A DNA stretch of 64,000 nt from Clostridia bacterium (GCA_017536685.1 JAFXGW010000021.1:40601-104600); one strand, 5' to 3'; shown: positions 35,031 to 44,953, counted from the stretch's first letter. Notes: generated by a model not told the origin, from the letters alone. Numbers and translations are program-made.

Positions 35031-36283
35031 TTTTTCTCCTTAACATCAAAATCCTTATTTATTCTTATGTAAGCTATTGCTAACACAATTAATTCACAAT
35101 AAAAACGTGTTAAATCGGTTTCTTGTACACCAAATAAACAAATAAAATATAAACTAAGAATAACTAATAATAATTTGGTAAAAGGTATCTCTTCATGCTC
35201 CATTTTTACTTCTTTATTTTTCCATAAAAGTTTTAATGTACTTATATAACTTATTATTAAAGTAATCAGTCCCACAAATCCCATATGGTATAGTATATTT
35301 AAATAATGAACTTCAATAGATGTTTTGGTAAAAAAAGTAGTCATCTTAAATTGAAATTCCGCATCAACGCCCATTCCAAATAAAAACTTTCCATTCATTG
35401 CATTCCAAACCCATGCATACAAATCTGTTCTATTTCCAAATCCAATAACATCTGTCGTTTCAGTTTTTACACTAACTCCAATTAATTCAAAAAAAGAAAC
35501 AAAAAAATCGGAAAATAAATCAAATACAGATAATCCTATCACTTCAAAAATAATAATAATAATTGGTATAAAACAAATAATTATCATTAGCTTCTTTAAA
35601 GCTTTATTTATGCCTAACCTTACGTACAATAACACTTGAGCTGCAATAAATAAACATATTGCAAGCCTTGAAACCGATAAAAAAAGTGATATTACAACTA
35701 ATATATATATACATTTATATTTAATTACTTTTGAAACATTTTTTTCAATAGTTATTTTGTAAAAAATTAGTATAGCACAAATTGCTTGATATAGCCCAAA
35801 ATTAATGCATATTCCAAACGGTCCAGTAGCTCTTAAAATACCATATCTAATATTTTGAGCTACAGATAATAATTGACTTTGTATTAAATAAGTACTAGAA
35901 AAAGCCTCAAAAATTCCAATCAAACTTAATATAAACGAAGATATTATAATCAAATCTAACATTAAATTAAAATCTTTTTTATTTCTAATTAAATCAAGTA
36001 TAATCAAATTAACAAAAACCGTTGAAAAAAGCCAAGCAATTCCAGTTAATATATCAGAAGTAAATATTGCAAATAGAGCATAAACAATTAAATACATCCA
36101 AAAAGGTAAATTAAACTTAAAAATATTTATAATTTTTTTATTTTTTACAAAAACTAAATATAATCCAACTATCAATATTGAAGCTATATTAGCATAATTT
36201 AACGCTCCAATATAATGATTTACAGGAAGAATTGGATATAACATTAATAGTATATATATTAATTTCTTTGCTGAAATTTTCAA
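35027..36283 (-). CDS. O-antigen/capsule polymerase-like membrane protein (Wzy-like)
   Basis: About 418 residues with ten or more hydrophobic helices and a large loop near FGNRTDLYAWVWNAMNGKFL, the layout of Wzy polymerases and O-antigen ligases. A TTG start at 36283 is chosen: AAAGGAG precedes it and it follows the WbsX-like stop by one base; the longer ATG reading (36310) would overlap that gene by 26 nt. It would join repeat units outside the membrane. Confidence 0.82.
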   Translation of the reverse strand: MKISAKKLIYILLMLYPILPVNHYIGALNYANIASILIVGLYLVFVKNKKIINIFKFNLPFWMYLIVYALFAIFTSDILTGIAWLFSTVFVNLIILDLIRNKKDFNLMLDLIIISSFILSLIGIFEAFSSTYLIQSQLLSVAQNIRYGILRATGPFGICINFGLYQAICAILIFYKITIEKNVSKVIKYKCIYILVVISLFLSVSRLAICLFIAAQVLLYVRLGINKALKKLMIIICFIPIIIIIFEVIGLSVFDLFSDFFVSFFELIGVSVKTETTDVIGFGNRTDLYAWVWNAMNGKFLFGMGVDAEFQFKMTTFFTKTSIEVHYLNILYHMGFVGLITLIISYISTLKLLWKNKEVKMEHEEIPFTKLLLVILSLYFICLFGVQETDLTRFYCELIVLAIAYIRINKDFDVKEKK

Positions 36284-36284
36284 T

Positions 36285-37616
36285 TTAATTTCTCCTTTTA
36301 CTTTTCTCATTCGTATTTTTCAAAGCATTATATGTCGCATCTAAATATGCATATCCATAATAATAGTCAGGTTCTAAATATGCACCTTCTCCCCATTCAT
36401 TCCATGCATTAATAAATACAATATTTTTTTCTATTTTCTTGTTTTTTCTCACAAAATTTATTGTGTCAATCAACCATTTTTTATATAACTCTGGCGAAGA
36501 ATTATGAAAGATTAATCCTCTGAAATTTCTTCTAGCAGTATTATCCCACATTGGCATAACAGCAGGATAAACTTTTCTATTTTCATTTTTTTCTATGATA
36601 TATCTTTGATTCTCAACTAAATCTTTATAATCAAATATTGTCCCAGAAAAATCTTTTCTAATCGTTGTTATTTCTCTTGTAATCTCTTTGCAATTATGTT
36701 GAATTTGTTTTGGCTGAAATTCTGTTTCTGCATCAAATCCAAATTCAGTCCAATTTGTCATAATTTCTCTTTCTTGAACTGCAATTATATATAATTCTGT
36801 ATTTAGTTTTTCTTCAACTTTTTTTCTCCAATAACTCAATACTTCTTTAACTTCTGGTATTAGACTTGGTCTATAGATAGATAAAACTGGCTTTCCATCA
36901 ATTTTATAATATCTATTGTCTTTAAAATCCTCCAAAATATTATTTATAAAAGCTTTATAATTTTCTTTTTCAGGACTTACTTTCATTAATATATCTTCAT
37001 TTGTTCCTGAAAATCTTCTAGTCCAATTTTCATTAGCCCAGCAATAAAAAAACTCTATATCTAAATCATTATTTTTCAAAAACATATTTAATGGAGATTC
37101 TAATAATCTTTCTCCATCAAACCAATAATAATAATAACAAAAAGCTTTTATTCCATAATTTTTAGCTAATTCTATTTGCCTCTCAAAAACTTCTTTTAAT
37201 CTTAAATCATAATATCCCAATTCTCCAGGTTTTCTAGGCTGATAGTGTCCAACAAATTGTGGTATAGCTTGATTAACATTATTCCATTCAGTGGTTCCCT
37301 TCCCCCACCATTCATCATTTTTTTGATTAGGATGAAATTGAGTTAAGTAGTAAGCGATTAAGTCTATATCATTATTTTCTATTTTTGAATTTTCTTTATA
37401 CTCCTTATAATCCTCTGATTTTTTTCCATAAGATTCTGCAATATATTGCGCATATTCTGAAAGTTCTTTTGAATTGGTTGTTATTCTTATTTGGTTCATA
37501 TCATCATATTCTTTTTCTTTTTTTAAAATTCTTTCATATCTTTTTTGAGCAATGCTATTCTTCAAATCCTTATTAATCGGAAGCTTCCAAAATATCTTTT
37601 TTAGTAGTTTTTTCAT
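36285..37616 (-). CDS. WbsX-like protein (GH99-like domain)
   Basis: A 443-residue cytoplasmic protein of the WbsX/GH99-like family. Characteristic pieces are IAYYLTQFHPNQKNDEWWGK, GYYDLRLKEVFERQIELAK, FCYYYYWFDGERLLE, FFYCWANENWTRR and FINAWNEWGEGAYLEPD. These proteins are regular members of O-antigen and capsule clusters and are annotated as glycosyltransferases or glycan hydrolases; the actual reaction is not settled. Confidence 0.88.
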   Translation of the reverse strand: MKKLLKKIFWKLPINKDLKNSIAQKRYERILKKEKEYDDMNQIRITTNSKELSEYAQYIAESYGKKSEDYKEYKENSKIENNDIDLIAYYLTQFHPNQKNDEWWGKGTTEWNNVNQAIPQFVGHYQPRKPGELGYYDLRLKEVFERQIELAKNYGIKAFCYYYYWFDGERLLESPLNMFLKNNDLDIEFFYCWANENWTRRFSGTNEDILMKVSPEKENYKAFINNILEDFKDNRYYKIDGKPVLSIYRPSLIPEVKEVLSYWRKKVEEKLNTELYIIAVQEREIMTNWTEFGFDAETEFQPKQIQHNCKEITREITTIRKDFSGTIFDYKDLVENQRYIIEKNENRKVYPAVMPMWDNTARRNFRGLIFHNSSPELYKKWLIDTINFVRKNKKIEKNIVFINAWNEWGEGAYLEPDYYYGYAYLDATYNALKNTNEKSKRRN

Positions 37617-37630
37617 TAAACTCTCCTTAA

Positions 37631-39007
37631 CTAATTTGTTTTTAATAAATATAAATCAAGAATTTCTTTAACATGTTCTTCCATTGTTTTTATTGAAATA
37701 TTATTTACAATATAATTATTCATATTTTCTATTTTTTGAGGATTATTAATTATTTCTTTTAATTTCATCTCCAACTTATATTCATCGCATTCTACAATAA
37801 AACCATTCTTTTCTTGTACTATTAAATCCTTTGAACCAACATTATTAGTAACAATTACTGGTTTTCCAAAACTCAAAGCTTCTAACACCGTAAAACCAAA
37901 TGTCTCATTCCATAAACTTGGAACAACTAATATATCGAATTCTTCCATTACTTTTTCTAATTCATTATATTTATATGGTTTATGAATTTTTAAATATGGT
38001 AATTCTTGATTGTATTGTGCAAATATATGAAGTTCAAAGTTCTTATTTTCACAATATATTTTTTCACACACATTCTTCAAAAAGAAGAAACCTTTATGTT
38101 TTGTAATCGGTCCCAAATATCCAATTTTCACAATTGAATCAGTTATCTTTTTAATTTTTTTCTTTTCTTTTATAGAACCATGAGAAATATTAATCACCAT
38201 TCCACTAGAAGTATTTTCAATATATTTAGAGTAAATCATCTGTGTATTGCAACTATTATAATGTATTACATCAAATGCTTCTAATATTTTCATATAGTAT
38301 GTTCTTAGTTCTTTATATTTTTCACTTAGAGAAATATCCTCATTAACATCACTATTCTCATCCTCTATATATAATTTCGAATTATTCCTTCTTCTTAAAA
38401 TTTTTAGAAAAATCGAGTCCTTTAAAAATTTATATACGTTTGACTGTAAAAACATTATTTTATTTAACGATAAAGCATTTTTATTACATTTTACACAATC
38501 TTTACATTCACGGTCATTAGAACAAGCAATTCCATTTTTTTCTAATCCCCATTTCGGGCAAATACCAAAGTAGTCATGTGTAGTAAAAATAGTTTTAATA
38601 TTTAATTCTTTACAAATTTTTATGATTTCAACAGGTAGTCCCATCAACGTATGTACATGTAAAATATCAATTTCTTTATTTTTTAAAAATTTATACATAT
38701 CATCTGTATTTTTGGTATTCATATATTCTTTAAATTCTTTAATTCCGTTTAATAGTGGAACTGGTAACGGATTTATAATTTCAATATTATGAATTAAAAC
38801 ATTCTCTTCATTTATTTTGTAATCTTTATGAACTTTTATTTCCATTTTTTCTGAAAAATCTTTTAATCTCCCAGGCCACAAAAGATATACATTATGCCCT
38901 AATTTGATTTCTTCTACCATCAAATCCATACAGTATTTTATCATTCCTCCAGTTCTAAATGGTGGAAGCCCCAAAGAATAATGCATTATATTCATTAAAA
39001 AATTCAC
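37631..39007 (-). CDS. Glycosyltransferase family 4 protein
   Basis: A 458-residue GT-B fold glycosyltransferase. The N-terminus HYSLGLPPFRTGGMIKYCMD is the acceptor-side loop, and VPSLWNETFGFTVLEALSFG (about 370-390) is the GT4 donor-binding E-x7-E motif. An insert of several Cys residues (CSNDRECKDCVKC) around 168-180 looks like a zinc- or cluster-binding knuckle and is found in a subset of such enzymes. It transfers a sugar in repeat-unit assembly; the specificity is unknown. Confidence 0.85.
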   Translation of the reverse strand: MNFLMNIMHYSLGLPPFRTGGMIKYCMDLMVEEIKLGHNVYLLWPGRLKDFSEKMEIKVHKDYKINEENVLIHNIEIINPLPVPLLNGIKEFKEYMNTKNTDDMYKFLKNKEIDILHVHTLMGLPVEIIKICKELNIKTIFTTHDYFGICPKWGLEKNGIACSNDRECKDCVKCNKNALSLNKIMFLQSNVYKFLKDSIFLKILRRRNNSKLYIEDENSDVNEDISLSEKYKELRTYYMKILEAFDVIHYNSCNTQMIYSKYIENTSSGMVINISHGSIKEKKKIKKITDSIVKIGYLGPITKHKGFFFLKNVCEKIYCENKNFELHIFAQYNQELPYLKIHKPYKYNELEKVMEEFDILVVPSLWNETFGFTVLEALSFGKPVIVTNNVGSKDLIVQEKNGFIVECDEYKLEMKLKEIINNPQKIENMNNYIVNNISIKTMEEHVKEILDLYLLKTN

Positions 39008-39019
39008 CTACTTCCAGTA

Positions 39020-40150
39020 TTAATTCAATATTTCTTTATATATTTTTCCCATTTGCTTGATAGAATTTTTCTTATCAAATTTTTCAACCGAGTTCATTAT
39101 TTCGTTTTTTCTCATTGTATTCGAATCAACTAATTTCCTTATTCCTTCGGCAAATTCTTCCGGTTTATATGGATCAGCCAAATATCCATTTATTCCATCT
39201 TGCATATAATCTAATATTCCATGTACATTTGAAGCAACTACAGGTAATCCAGATGCCAACATTTCTATACCCGCTAATCCAAGTCCCTCTCTTGTTGAAG
39301 AAAGAGTTCCAATATCTGCGCAATGGCATATCTGTGGTATATCTTTTCTTAATCCAAGAAAAATTGTTTTAATATTATTTTCTTTTGCAATGGATTTTAC
39401 CTCTTCTGTTGTAGCATCTTTATTCATTGCATTTCCACAATGAACAAACACTATTTGAGGATTTTTTAATATACCTAACGCTTGCAATATAACTTTTTGA
39501 TTTTTTCTTTTAGAAAGTTCACCGACTGATAATATCATTATTTCATCTTTAGAAATTCCAATCTCTTCTCTATATTGTTCTCTATCTATAGTCACATTTT
39601 TAAATTTTCCTAAATCAACACCTACACCATTAATTTGATAAACGTTTTTACAATGCATATCTCTCGCATTTTCAAAGTCTTCTTTGTTTATTGTTATAAT
39701 AGCATCACTATATCTAGACATGATGCTCTCTATAGTATTAAAAATTAACCAAGATTTCTTGCTTGATTTCTTGTGAAAATAAAATCCATGTGTTGTATAA
39801 GCAACTTTCATTCCTATTTTTCTATATTTTTTGCAACTCCATCTAGCAATAGCTCCAGCAATTGGTGTATGACAATGAACAAAATCAAATTTATTTTCTT
39901 TAACAATTTTTTTTAATTGAATATATGATTTTAATGTATCTAGCGAAATAGGTTTATTAGAAGAGAAGTCAACTTGAAAAAAATTCACGTTATTATTTGT
40001 AAAATATTCATCAATATTTTCTGCACCAGGATGATATTTATTGGCAGCACAATATACTTCATATCCCATTTTTTGCAATAACTCTATATCTGATGTCAAA
40101 AAACTTCTAACAAATCCTGCTAACGCTGTTACTATTAATGCTTTTTTCAT
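39020..40150 (-). CDS. Glycosyltransferase family 4 protein
   Basis: A 376-residue GT4 enzyme with the EpsD/Cap-like signature FVHCHTPIAGAIARWSCKKY (about 89-108) and a C-terminal donor site STREGLGLAGIEMLASGLPV (about 283-302). It overlaps the DUF1972 glycosyltransferase gene by 4 nt, so the two are coupled. It most resembles N-acetylhexosamine or galactose transferases in exopolysaccharide operons; specificity is not deducible here. Confidence 0.88.
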   Translation of the reverse strand: MKKALIVTALAGFVRSFLTSDIELLQKMGYEVYCAANKYHPGAENIDEYFTNNNVNFFQVDFSSNKPISLDTLKSYIQLKKIVKENKFDFVHCHTPIAGAIARWSCKKYRKIGMKVAYTTHGFYFHKKSSKKSWLIFNTIESIMSRYSDAIITINKEDFENARDMHCKNVYQINGVGVDLGKFKNVTIDREQYREEIGISKDEIMILSVGELSKRKNQKVILQALGILKNPQIVFVHCGNAMNKDATTEEVKSIAKENNIKTIFLGLRKDIPQICHCADIGTLSSTREGLGLAGIEMLASGLPVVASNVHGILDYMQDGINGYLADPYKPEEFAEGIRKLVDSNTMRKNEIMNSVEKFDKKNSIKQMGKIYKEILN

Positions 40151-41319
40151 TTCAATATCACCTTTTTAAATAAATTTTCATAATCATCAATAATTTTCTT
40201 CCAGCTATATTGTTCAAAAATTCTATTTTTAGCTTTTTCAGAATAAGCTTGTCTTTCTTCTGTTAAAAGTTCTTCAGATTTAGCAATTATATTTGCCAAA
40301 TCCCCATCTTCTTTAGACCAATATAATGCACCATCTTCTCCAACTTCTCTATTAAATCCAACATCAAAAAGTAAATTCAATTCTGTTGTTGCTAACGCTT
40401 CAATTAGAGAGGGATTTGTTCCACCAACAGAATGTCCATGTAAGTATGCAAAAGCATTTTCTCTAATTTTCTTTATTAATTCTTGATCATATACGGTTCC
40501 AACAAATTTTATTCTTTCATCTTTATCAAAATTTGTTTTTTCTTTTAATTCATCATAAAATTTATTTTTTTCAACATTTGTTACAAGTACAAAATCTTTT
40601 TTTGTATCTGATTTCATGAATTCTTTAATCATTGTTTCAAAATTATTCTCTGGAACAAATCTTCCAACTGCTAAATAATATTCTTTTGCAGTAACTTTTT
40701 TCTCAGCATACCAATCAACTAATTTTTTATCATCATCTTTTAATATACTTTTCTCAGTATCCGCACCATAAGCAATAAAAGTTGTTTGTGGATTGTATTT
40801 CTTATAATCTTCTTTTATGTATTTTTCAATATTAATAGAATCACAAATCAGTAAATCAGCATGTTTTACCATTAATTGTTCTGATATCTTCCAATATTTT
40901 TTTATTAAAGCATTCCATTTTGCTCTTTTCCATTCATGTCCATCTGGATTAACGTATAATTTACATCCTAATTTTTTTAATATTTTTTTATAATGTCCCA
41001 TAAATGGACCAATTCTACACGCTAGTATATATACAATTGCATTTTTCACATTATTTTCTTTAATGTGTTTTATAGAAGATCTTAACGCCATTATGTCATA
41101 ATATACAGCTTTAGCAGGTCCTATATTAGGAACTTTTATATTAAAACATCTAGCATCATTATGTTCAAACTCTTCTGTATTTTTAGCCATACACGCAACG
41201 TGATATTTTATATTTTTATTTACTCTTTTTTGAGTCAAATTTTCTACAAACGTTTCAAATCCACCATAATTTGCAGGAATTCCCTTTGAACCAATAATAT
41301 ATACATTTTGTACTTCCAC
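40147..41319 (-). CDS. DUF1972 glycosyltransferase (rhamnosyltransferase-like)
   Basis: A 390-residue GT4-type enzyme with the N-terminal DUF1972 signature IIGSKGIPANYGGFETFVEN, as in streptococcal WchF/Cps2T beta-1,4-rhamnosyltransferases, which add the second sugar of the repeat unit. The donor half includes AYLHGHSVGGTNPSLIEALA. The start is GTG at 41319 behind GGAGAG. It is the second gene of the operon, directly after the initiating phosphoglycosyl transferase, matching its expected step. Confidence 0.88.
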   Translation of the reverse strand: MEVQNVYIIGSKGIPANYGGFETFVENLTQKRVNKNIKYHVACMAKNTEEFEHNDARCFNIKVPNIGPAKAVYYDIMALRSSIKHIKENNVKNAIVYILACRIGPFMGHYKKILKKLGCKLYVNPDGHEWKRAKWNALIKKYWKISEQLMVKHADLLICDSINIEKYIKEDYKKYNPQTTFIAYGADTEKSILKDDDKKLVDWYAEKKVTAKEYYLAVGRFVPENNFETMIKEFMKSDTKKDFVLVTNVEKNKFYDELKEKTNFDKDERIKFVGTVYDQELIKKIRENAFAYLHGHSVGGTNPSLIEALATTELNLLFDVGFNREVGEDGALYWSKEDGDLANIIAKSEELLTEERQAYSEKAKNRIFEQYSWKKIIDDYENLFKKVILK

Positions 41320-41403
41320 TTTAAAACTCTCCTTTGTCTATATAACAACATAAACAATCTATTAAATAATTAATAGATTGTTTATTGAATATTGCATATT
41401 TTA

Positions 41404-42765
41404 TTATTCAGCCCCATCTCCATTTAACACTGCAGAAACAGTTTTAAATAATATTTTTATATCCATTCCTAAGCTGTAATTTTCGTAATAATTGATATCC
41501 ATATCTAATCTATTTTCGAAAGTAACATCACTTCTACCACTCACTTGCCACAATCCAGTTATACCAGGTTTACATTGAATAATTGTTTCATAAGCATCTC
41601 CCATTTCTGGTTTTTCTGTTACCATATATGCTCTAGGTCCAACTAAACTTAATTCACCTTTTAAAACATTTATAAATTGTGGAAACTCATCTAAACTTGT
41701 TTTTCTTATGAATTCTCCAACTTTTGTAATTCTTGGGTCATTTTTTAATTTTTTATATGTACTATATTCTTCTCTTGCTTCTTCATCTTTTTCTAGTAGT
41801 TCTTTTAATTTTTCTTCAGCCCCAACTACCATACTTCTAAATTTGTACATTTTGAATATTTTTCCATTTTGTCCGATTCTGTCTTGTGAATAGAATAATG
41901 GCCCTTTATCTCCACAAATTCTATTTCCAAGCCAAATTCCTACTGATAATGGAATTAAGAAAATCATCCCTACTATTCCACCAAGAATATCTACAATTCT
42001 TTTTATAAATCTTGCTATTGATCTTGTTACATATTCAAAAGTATCCCAAGCCATTTCTCCAACTTGGTAAGTTTCTTTTTTTCTTAAAGTTACAAGTAAA
42101 GTAATTAAAGCTATTTTTGTATCTAGTATCATACTTCTTCTGTAATGATATCTTAAATCTAAATCTAATCTTTCATTAAATTCTAATCTTCTATTTCCAG
42201 CGATTTGATAAACTCCGGTAATTCCTGGTTTGTGAGCTACTATGTAATTGTAGTAATCTCCCATTCTTTCTTGTTCTTCTGGTAAATATGGTCTTGGACC
42301 AACAATTGCCATTTCACCTTTTAAAACATTTATAAATTGTGGAAATTCATCTAAACATTTTGCTCTTAAAACTTTTCCAAATTTTGTAAGTCTTGGGTCA
42401 TTTCTTAATTTTCTATATGTATAATATTCTTTTGCAATTTCTTTGTCTTTTAGCATTGCTTCTAATATTTCGTCTGCGTTATTTACCATTGTTCTAAATT
42501 TGTACATTTTGAACAATTTTCCATTTTTTCCAATTCTTTCTTGTGTATAAAAAATTGGTCCGTTATCTTTATTTTTTAAATTTTGAAAAAACACAACCAT
42601 TGATAATGGTATTAATCCAATTATTCCAAATAAAGAAATTATTATTTCAGTTATTCTTCTTATGAAATTTGCAACCAAAGTTCTAGCTTTTCTTGATAAT
42701 CTTAAAAGTATATTTTCATGTACTTTTTCAATATCAAATGGTATAGCTATTTGATTCTCTTCCAA
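41404..42765 (-). CDS. Tandem-duplicated phosphoglycosyl transferase (two sugar-transferase domains)
   Basis: A 453-residue protein with two complete bacterial sugar-transferase (monotopic PGT) domains in tandem: about 30-228 and 250-449. Each has a re-entrant-type hydrophobic helix, KMYKFR(T/S)MV, and the catalytic Asp-Glu dyad in LDEFPQFINVLKGE (139-140 and 359-360). Domain 2 ends with the canonical GITGLWQVSGRSDVTF; domain 1 has the divergent GITGVYQIAGNRRLEF. It should transfer a phospho-sugar to undecaprenyl phosphate, the first step of the operon's polymer. The start is TTG with an AGGGGG site. The duplication is unusual. Confidence 0.9.
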   Translation of the reverse strand: MEENQIAIPFDIEKVHENILLRLSRKARTLVANFIRRITEIIISLFGIIGLIPLSMVVFFQNLKNKDNGPIFYTQERIGKNGKLFKMYKFRTMVNNADEILEAMLKDKEIAKEYYTYRKLRNDPRLTKFGKVLRAKCLDEFPQFINVLKGEMAIVGPRPYLPEEQERMGDYYNYIVAHKPGITGVYQIAGNRRLEFNERLDLDLRYHYRRSMILDTKIALITLLVTLRKKETYQVGEMAWDTFEYVTRSIARFIKRIVDILGGIVGMIFLIPLSVGIWLGNRICGDKGPLFYSQDRIGQNGKIFKMYKFRSMVVGAEEKLKELLEKDEEAREEYSTYKKLKNDPRITKVGEFIRKTSLDEFPQFINVLKGELSLVGPRAYMVTEKPEMGDAYETIIQCKPGITGLWQVSGRSDVTFENRLDMDINYYENYSLGMDIKILFKTVSAVLNGDGAE

Positions 42766-42812
42766 AATTAATTCCCCCTAAAATTATTATATCCGTAGGA
42801 TAATCATTTAAT

Positions 42813-42841
42813 ATTATAGCACTATATATTTTTTATTTCAA
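42813..42841 (-). promoter_or_regulatory. Promoter of the exopolysaccharide operon
   Basis: TTGAAA (42841-42836), 17-bp spacer, TATAAT (42818-42813) on the minus strand, about 50 bp before the first gene. No other clear promoter or terminator interrupts the following 11 genes. Confidence 0.78.
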
Positions 42842-42956
42842 CCCTTTACGGTACACTTTTTGTTACAAAATTATTACAATCAAACAGTCTTTTTACTCAT
42901 TTTATAATATATACCAAAAAATTTTTTCCAAGGATTTTCTATGTTTCCACAAAATA

Positions 42957-42995
42957 TAAAAGTACTACTATATACTGGATTTAGTAGTACTTTTT
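42957..42995. terminator. Terminator of the DUF4160/DUF2442 pair
   Basis: AAAAGTACTACT pairs with AGTAGTACTTTT around a 14-nt loop. Confidence 0.8.
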
Positions 42996-43018
42996 AATCT
43001 AAAATAATTTTATCTTTA

Positions 43019-43258
43019 TTAGTTTTTTACAACACTATTATTATATAGTTCATCTGGACAAATATCAGCTCCATTATTCCATCCTACAGATAAACCTGTA
43101 ATTTTCACAGAATTGAATTTTTTTATGTCTTTTAATTCTTCAAAGGCTTTATAAGATAAATATGGTTTTACATCAAATACTTTTATTTCTCCATTATCAA
43201 ATTCAACTAATAAAGTATAGTCTTCTTTAGCAATTACATTTATAGCCTTTGGTCTCAT
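43019..43258 (-). CDS. DUF2442 protein
   Basis: A 79-residue DUF2442 protein; the family pattern DYTLLVEFDNGEIKVFDVKP is clear. DUF2442 and DUF4160 genes are regularly adjacent, as here (4 nt apart, DUF4160 first), and such pairs are considered toxin-antitoxin-like. Which partner is toxic is not shown by the sequence. Confidence 0.82.
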   Translation of the reverse strand: MRPKAINVIAKEDYTLLVEFDNGEIKVFDVKPYLSYKAFEELKDIKKFNSVKITGLSVGWNNGADICPDELYNNSVVKN

Positions 43259-43262
43259 AAAA

Positions 43263-43529
43263 TCACTCCAATCCTTTTATTTTTATAATTTCACCATCAT
43301 TATTATATGCATACCATGCTGCATAAAGTTCTTCACGATGTATTTCTATCCAAGCTTCAATTAGTTTTATTTGTTTACTTGGCATATCACCATTTATTTG
43401 TTTTCCATCTATCGTTATTGATATTTCATATTCGCCATATTTAGCATGTATATGTGGTTTATGATGATGTCCTCCTATCTCTACATATATGTAAATTAAA
43501 ATACCATAAAACTGTGATATTAAAGGCAA
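43263..43529 (-). CDS. DUF4160 protein
   Basis: An 88-residue DUF4160 protein with the family signature GGHHHKPHIHAKYGEYEISI and a C-terminal AWIEIHREELYAAW helix. The His cluster suggests metal binding or catalysis. It has a GGAGG site and is the first gene of a two-gene unit with DUF2442; a toxin-antitoxin-like role is inferred from this known pairing. Confidence 0.82.
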   Translation of the reverse strand: MPLISQFYGILIYIYVEIGGHHHKPHIHAKYGEYEISITIDGKQINGDMPSKQIKLIEAWIEIHREELYAAWYAYNNDGEIIKIKGLE

Positions 43530-43707
43530 TCTATCACCTCCTTTATAGTAACATATTTTTTTATTTTTTTCAATAATATAAATTTTTGAAAATTTGGCAG
43601 AAAAGCCATAGAAATAATTTTTTATAGAAAATAAATAAAATTATGTTAAATTTTGAAAAACTTAACATAAATACCTTTAAAAATCAATATATGAATCAAT
43701 TTCAAAC

Positions 43708-43748
43708 AAAAAAGCACTATTAAATCTTTTTCATTTAATAGTGCTTTT
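43708..43748 (-). terminator. Terminator of the 308-residue gene
   Basis: AAAGCACTATTAAAT pairs with ATTTAATAGTGCTTT around a 7-nt loop; a T-run follows on the minus strand. Confidence 0.85.
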
Positions 43749-43750
43749 AT

Positions 43751-44677
43751 CTATCTAGCTCCATCATCTTCTTTAGTTGGTCCTTGTTTTGCTGTTCTAT
43801 CTTTTCCAGCTATTGCATTTAAAACATCATCTTCAATACTTAATGGTTCTTTTTCTTCTACTTCGATTCCTTTTTGTTCTAAATATCCTTTCATTTGATT
43901 TCTAAATTTTTCTGATAATTTTTCCCATTCTAGAGATTGTAATGTTTTAAATGGAATTGCAAGTGTAACTTCTCCTTGCTCTAGTTGTTCTCTTGTTACT
44001 GTTTCAAGCGCAATTTCTCTTTCTGGAGCATCTCTATCTTGCCCCTCTCTACCTACAGTCATTGCTTTTATTTTAAATCTTGATAATAAATCTTTTTGCA
44101 TTTCAAATACTTTTGGATCTAATTCTTTCATATGGCTAAGATCTATTTCAAGAACACCATCTCTTTGTCTACTTACTTTTCTAATTTCTTCTAATGCTTC
44201 TAATAGTTTTAAATTTCTATCAAATACATTTCTTTGCCTATCTTGCATATCTCTTAATAACGCATCTTTATCTTGAAGTCTGAAATTACCATTATTAAGA
44301 GTAAGCTCAAATAAATCATTATGTTCTTCATCTTGCCTTTGTTCGTCTGCAAATTCTTCTGCTTCTTTTTGTTGAATAGCTACTTGTTCTGCTGCTTGTT
44401 GCTTTTCTTGTTCGTCTATTTCTTTTTGAATTTCCGTGACTAAATAAGGCCCAGCTAACGCACTAAATCCGCCTTTTTGATTTATTAGATTTAAAATCTC
44501 ATCTTTTGATAAACTTGGAAATTTAGCTCTCAACCATTTTACAATTCCAACCTTTATTTCATTATCATTTTGTTCATCTGATTTTAAATCTACTGTTCCA
44601 AGGCGTCGGTTAACTATTTCTTCATTTTTTAAATTTCTTATTGACATTAATGTTGTTTTAATTTCATTATTTGTCAC
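43751..44677 (-). CDS. Hypothetical protein ending in TKEDDGAR
   Basis: I do not recognise this 308-residue protein. It is soluble and rich in Glu, Gln and Lys. Residues about 85-120 (IQKEIDEQEKQQAAEQ...) form a likely coiled coil, and two globular parts lie on either side. It starts with GTG behind GAGGAG. The last eight residues, TKEDDGAR, match TKKDEGAR at the end of the unrelated-looking 543-residue protein at 61-62.7 kb, written with different codons. It is a single-gene unit with a promoter (44703-44731) and terminator. No function can be assigned. Confidence 0.7.
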   Translation of the reverse strand: MTNNEIKTTLMSIRNLKNEEIVNRRLGTVDLKSDEQNDNEIKVGIVKWLRAKFPSLSKDEILNLINQKGGFSALAGPYLVTEIQKEIDEQEKQQAAEQVAIQQKEAEEFADEQRQDEEHNDLFELTLNNGNFRLQDKDALLRDMQDRQRNVFDRNLKLLEALEEIRKVSRQRDGVLEIDLSHMKELDPKVFEMQKDLLSRFKIKAMTVGREGQDRDAPEREIALETVTREQLEQGEVTLAIPFKTLQSLEWEKLSEKFRNQMKGYLEQKGIEVEEKEPLSIEDDVLNAIAGKDRTAKQGPTKEDDGAR

Positions 44678-44702
44678 GTTCCATACTCCTCTCTATACAT
44701 TA

Positions 44703-44731
44703 ATTATATCATATTATCTATTTTTTCTCAA
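44703..44731 (-). promoter_or_regulatory. Promoter of the 308-residue gene
   Basis: TTGAGA (44731-44726), 17-bp spacer, TATAAT (44708-44703) on the minus strand. Confidence 0.7.
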
Positions 44732-44953
44732 GGAAAAATCATTTTTTCGCCTATTTTTTCAACACTTTCGCACATTTTTACAACTTTTTATAAAATTTCT
44801 ACATTCTTTAAAAACACTTTTTTATCTTATCTAAAATCACTACCAATAAATTCTATTTGCGTTTTATCGTTCATATACTTATAAAAACACCTTTTAGAAA
44901 AGTTTTTTATTAATTTTTTCTAAAAAATATCATTTCTTTAGGAGTATTTTACC

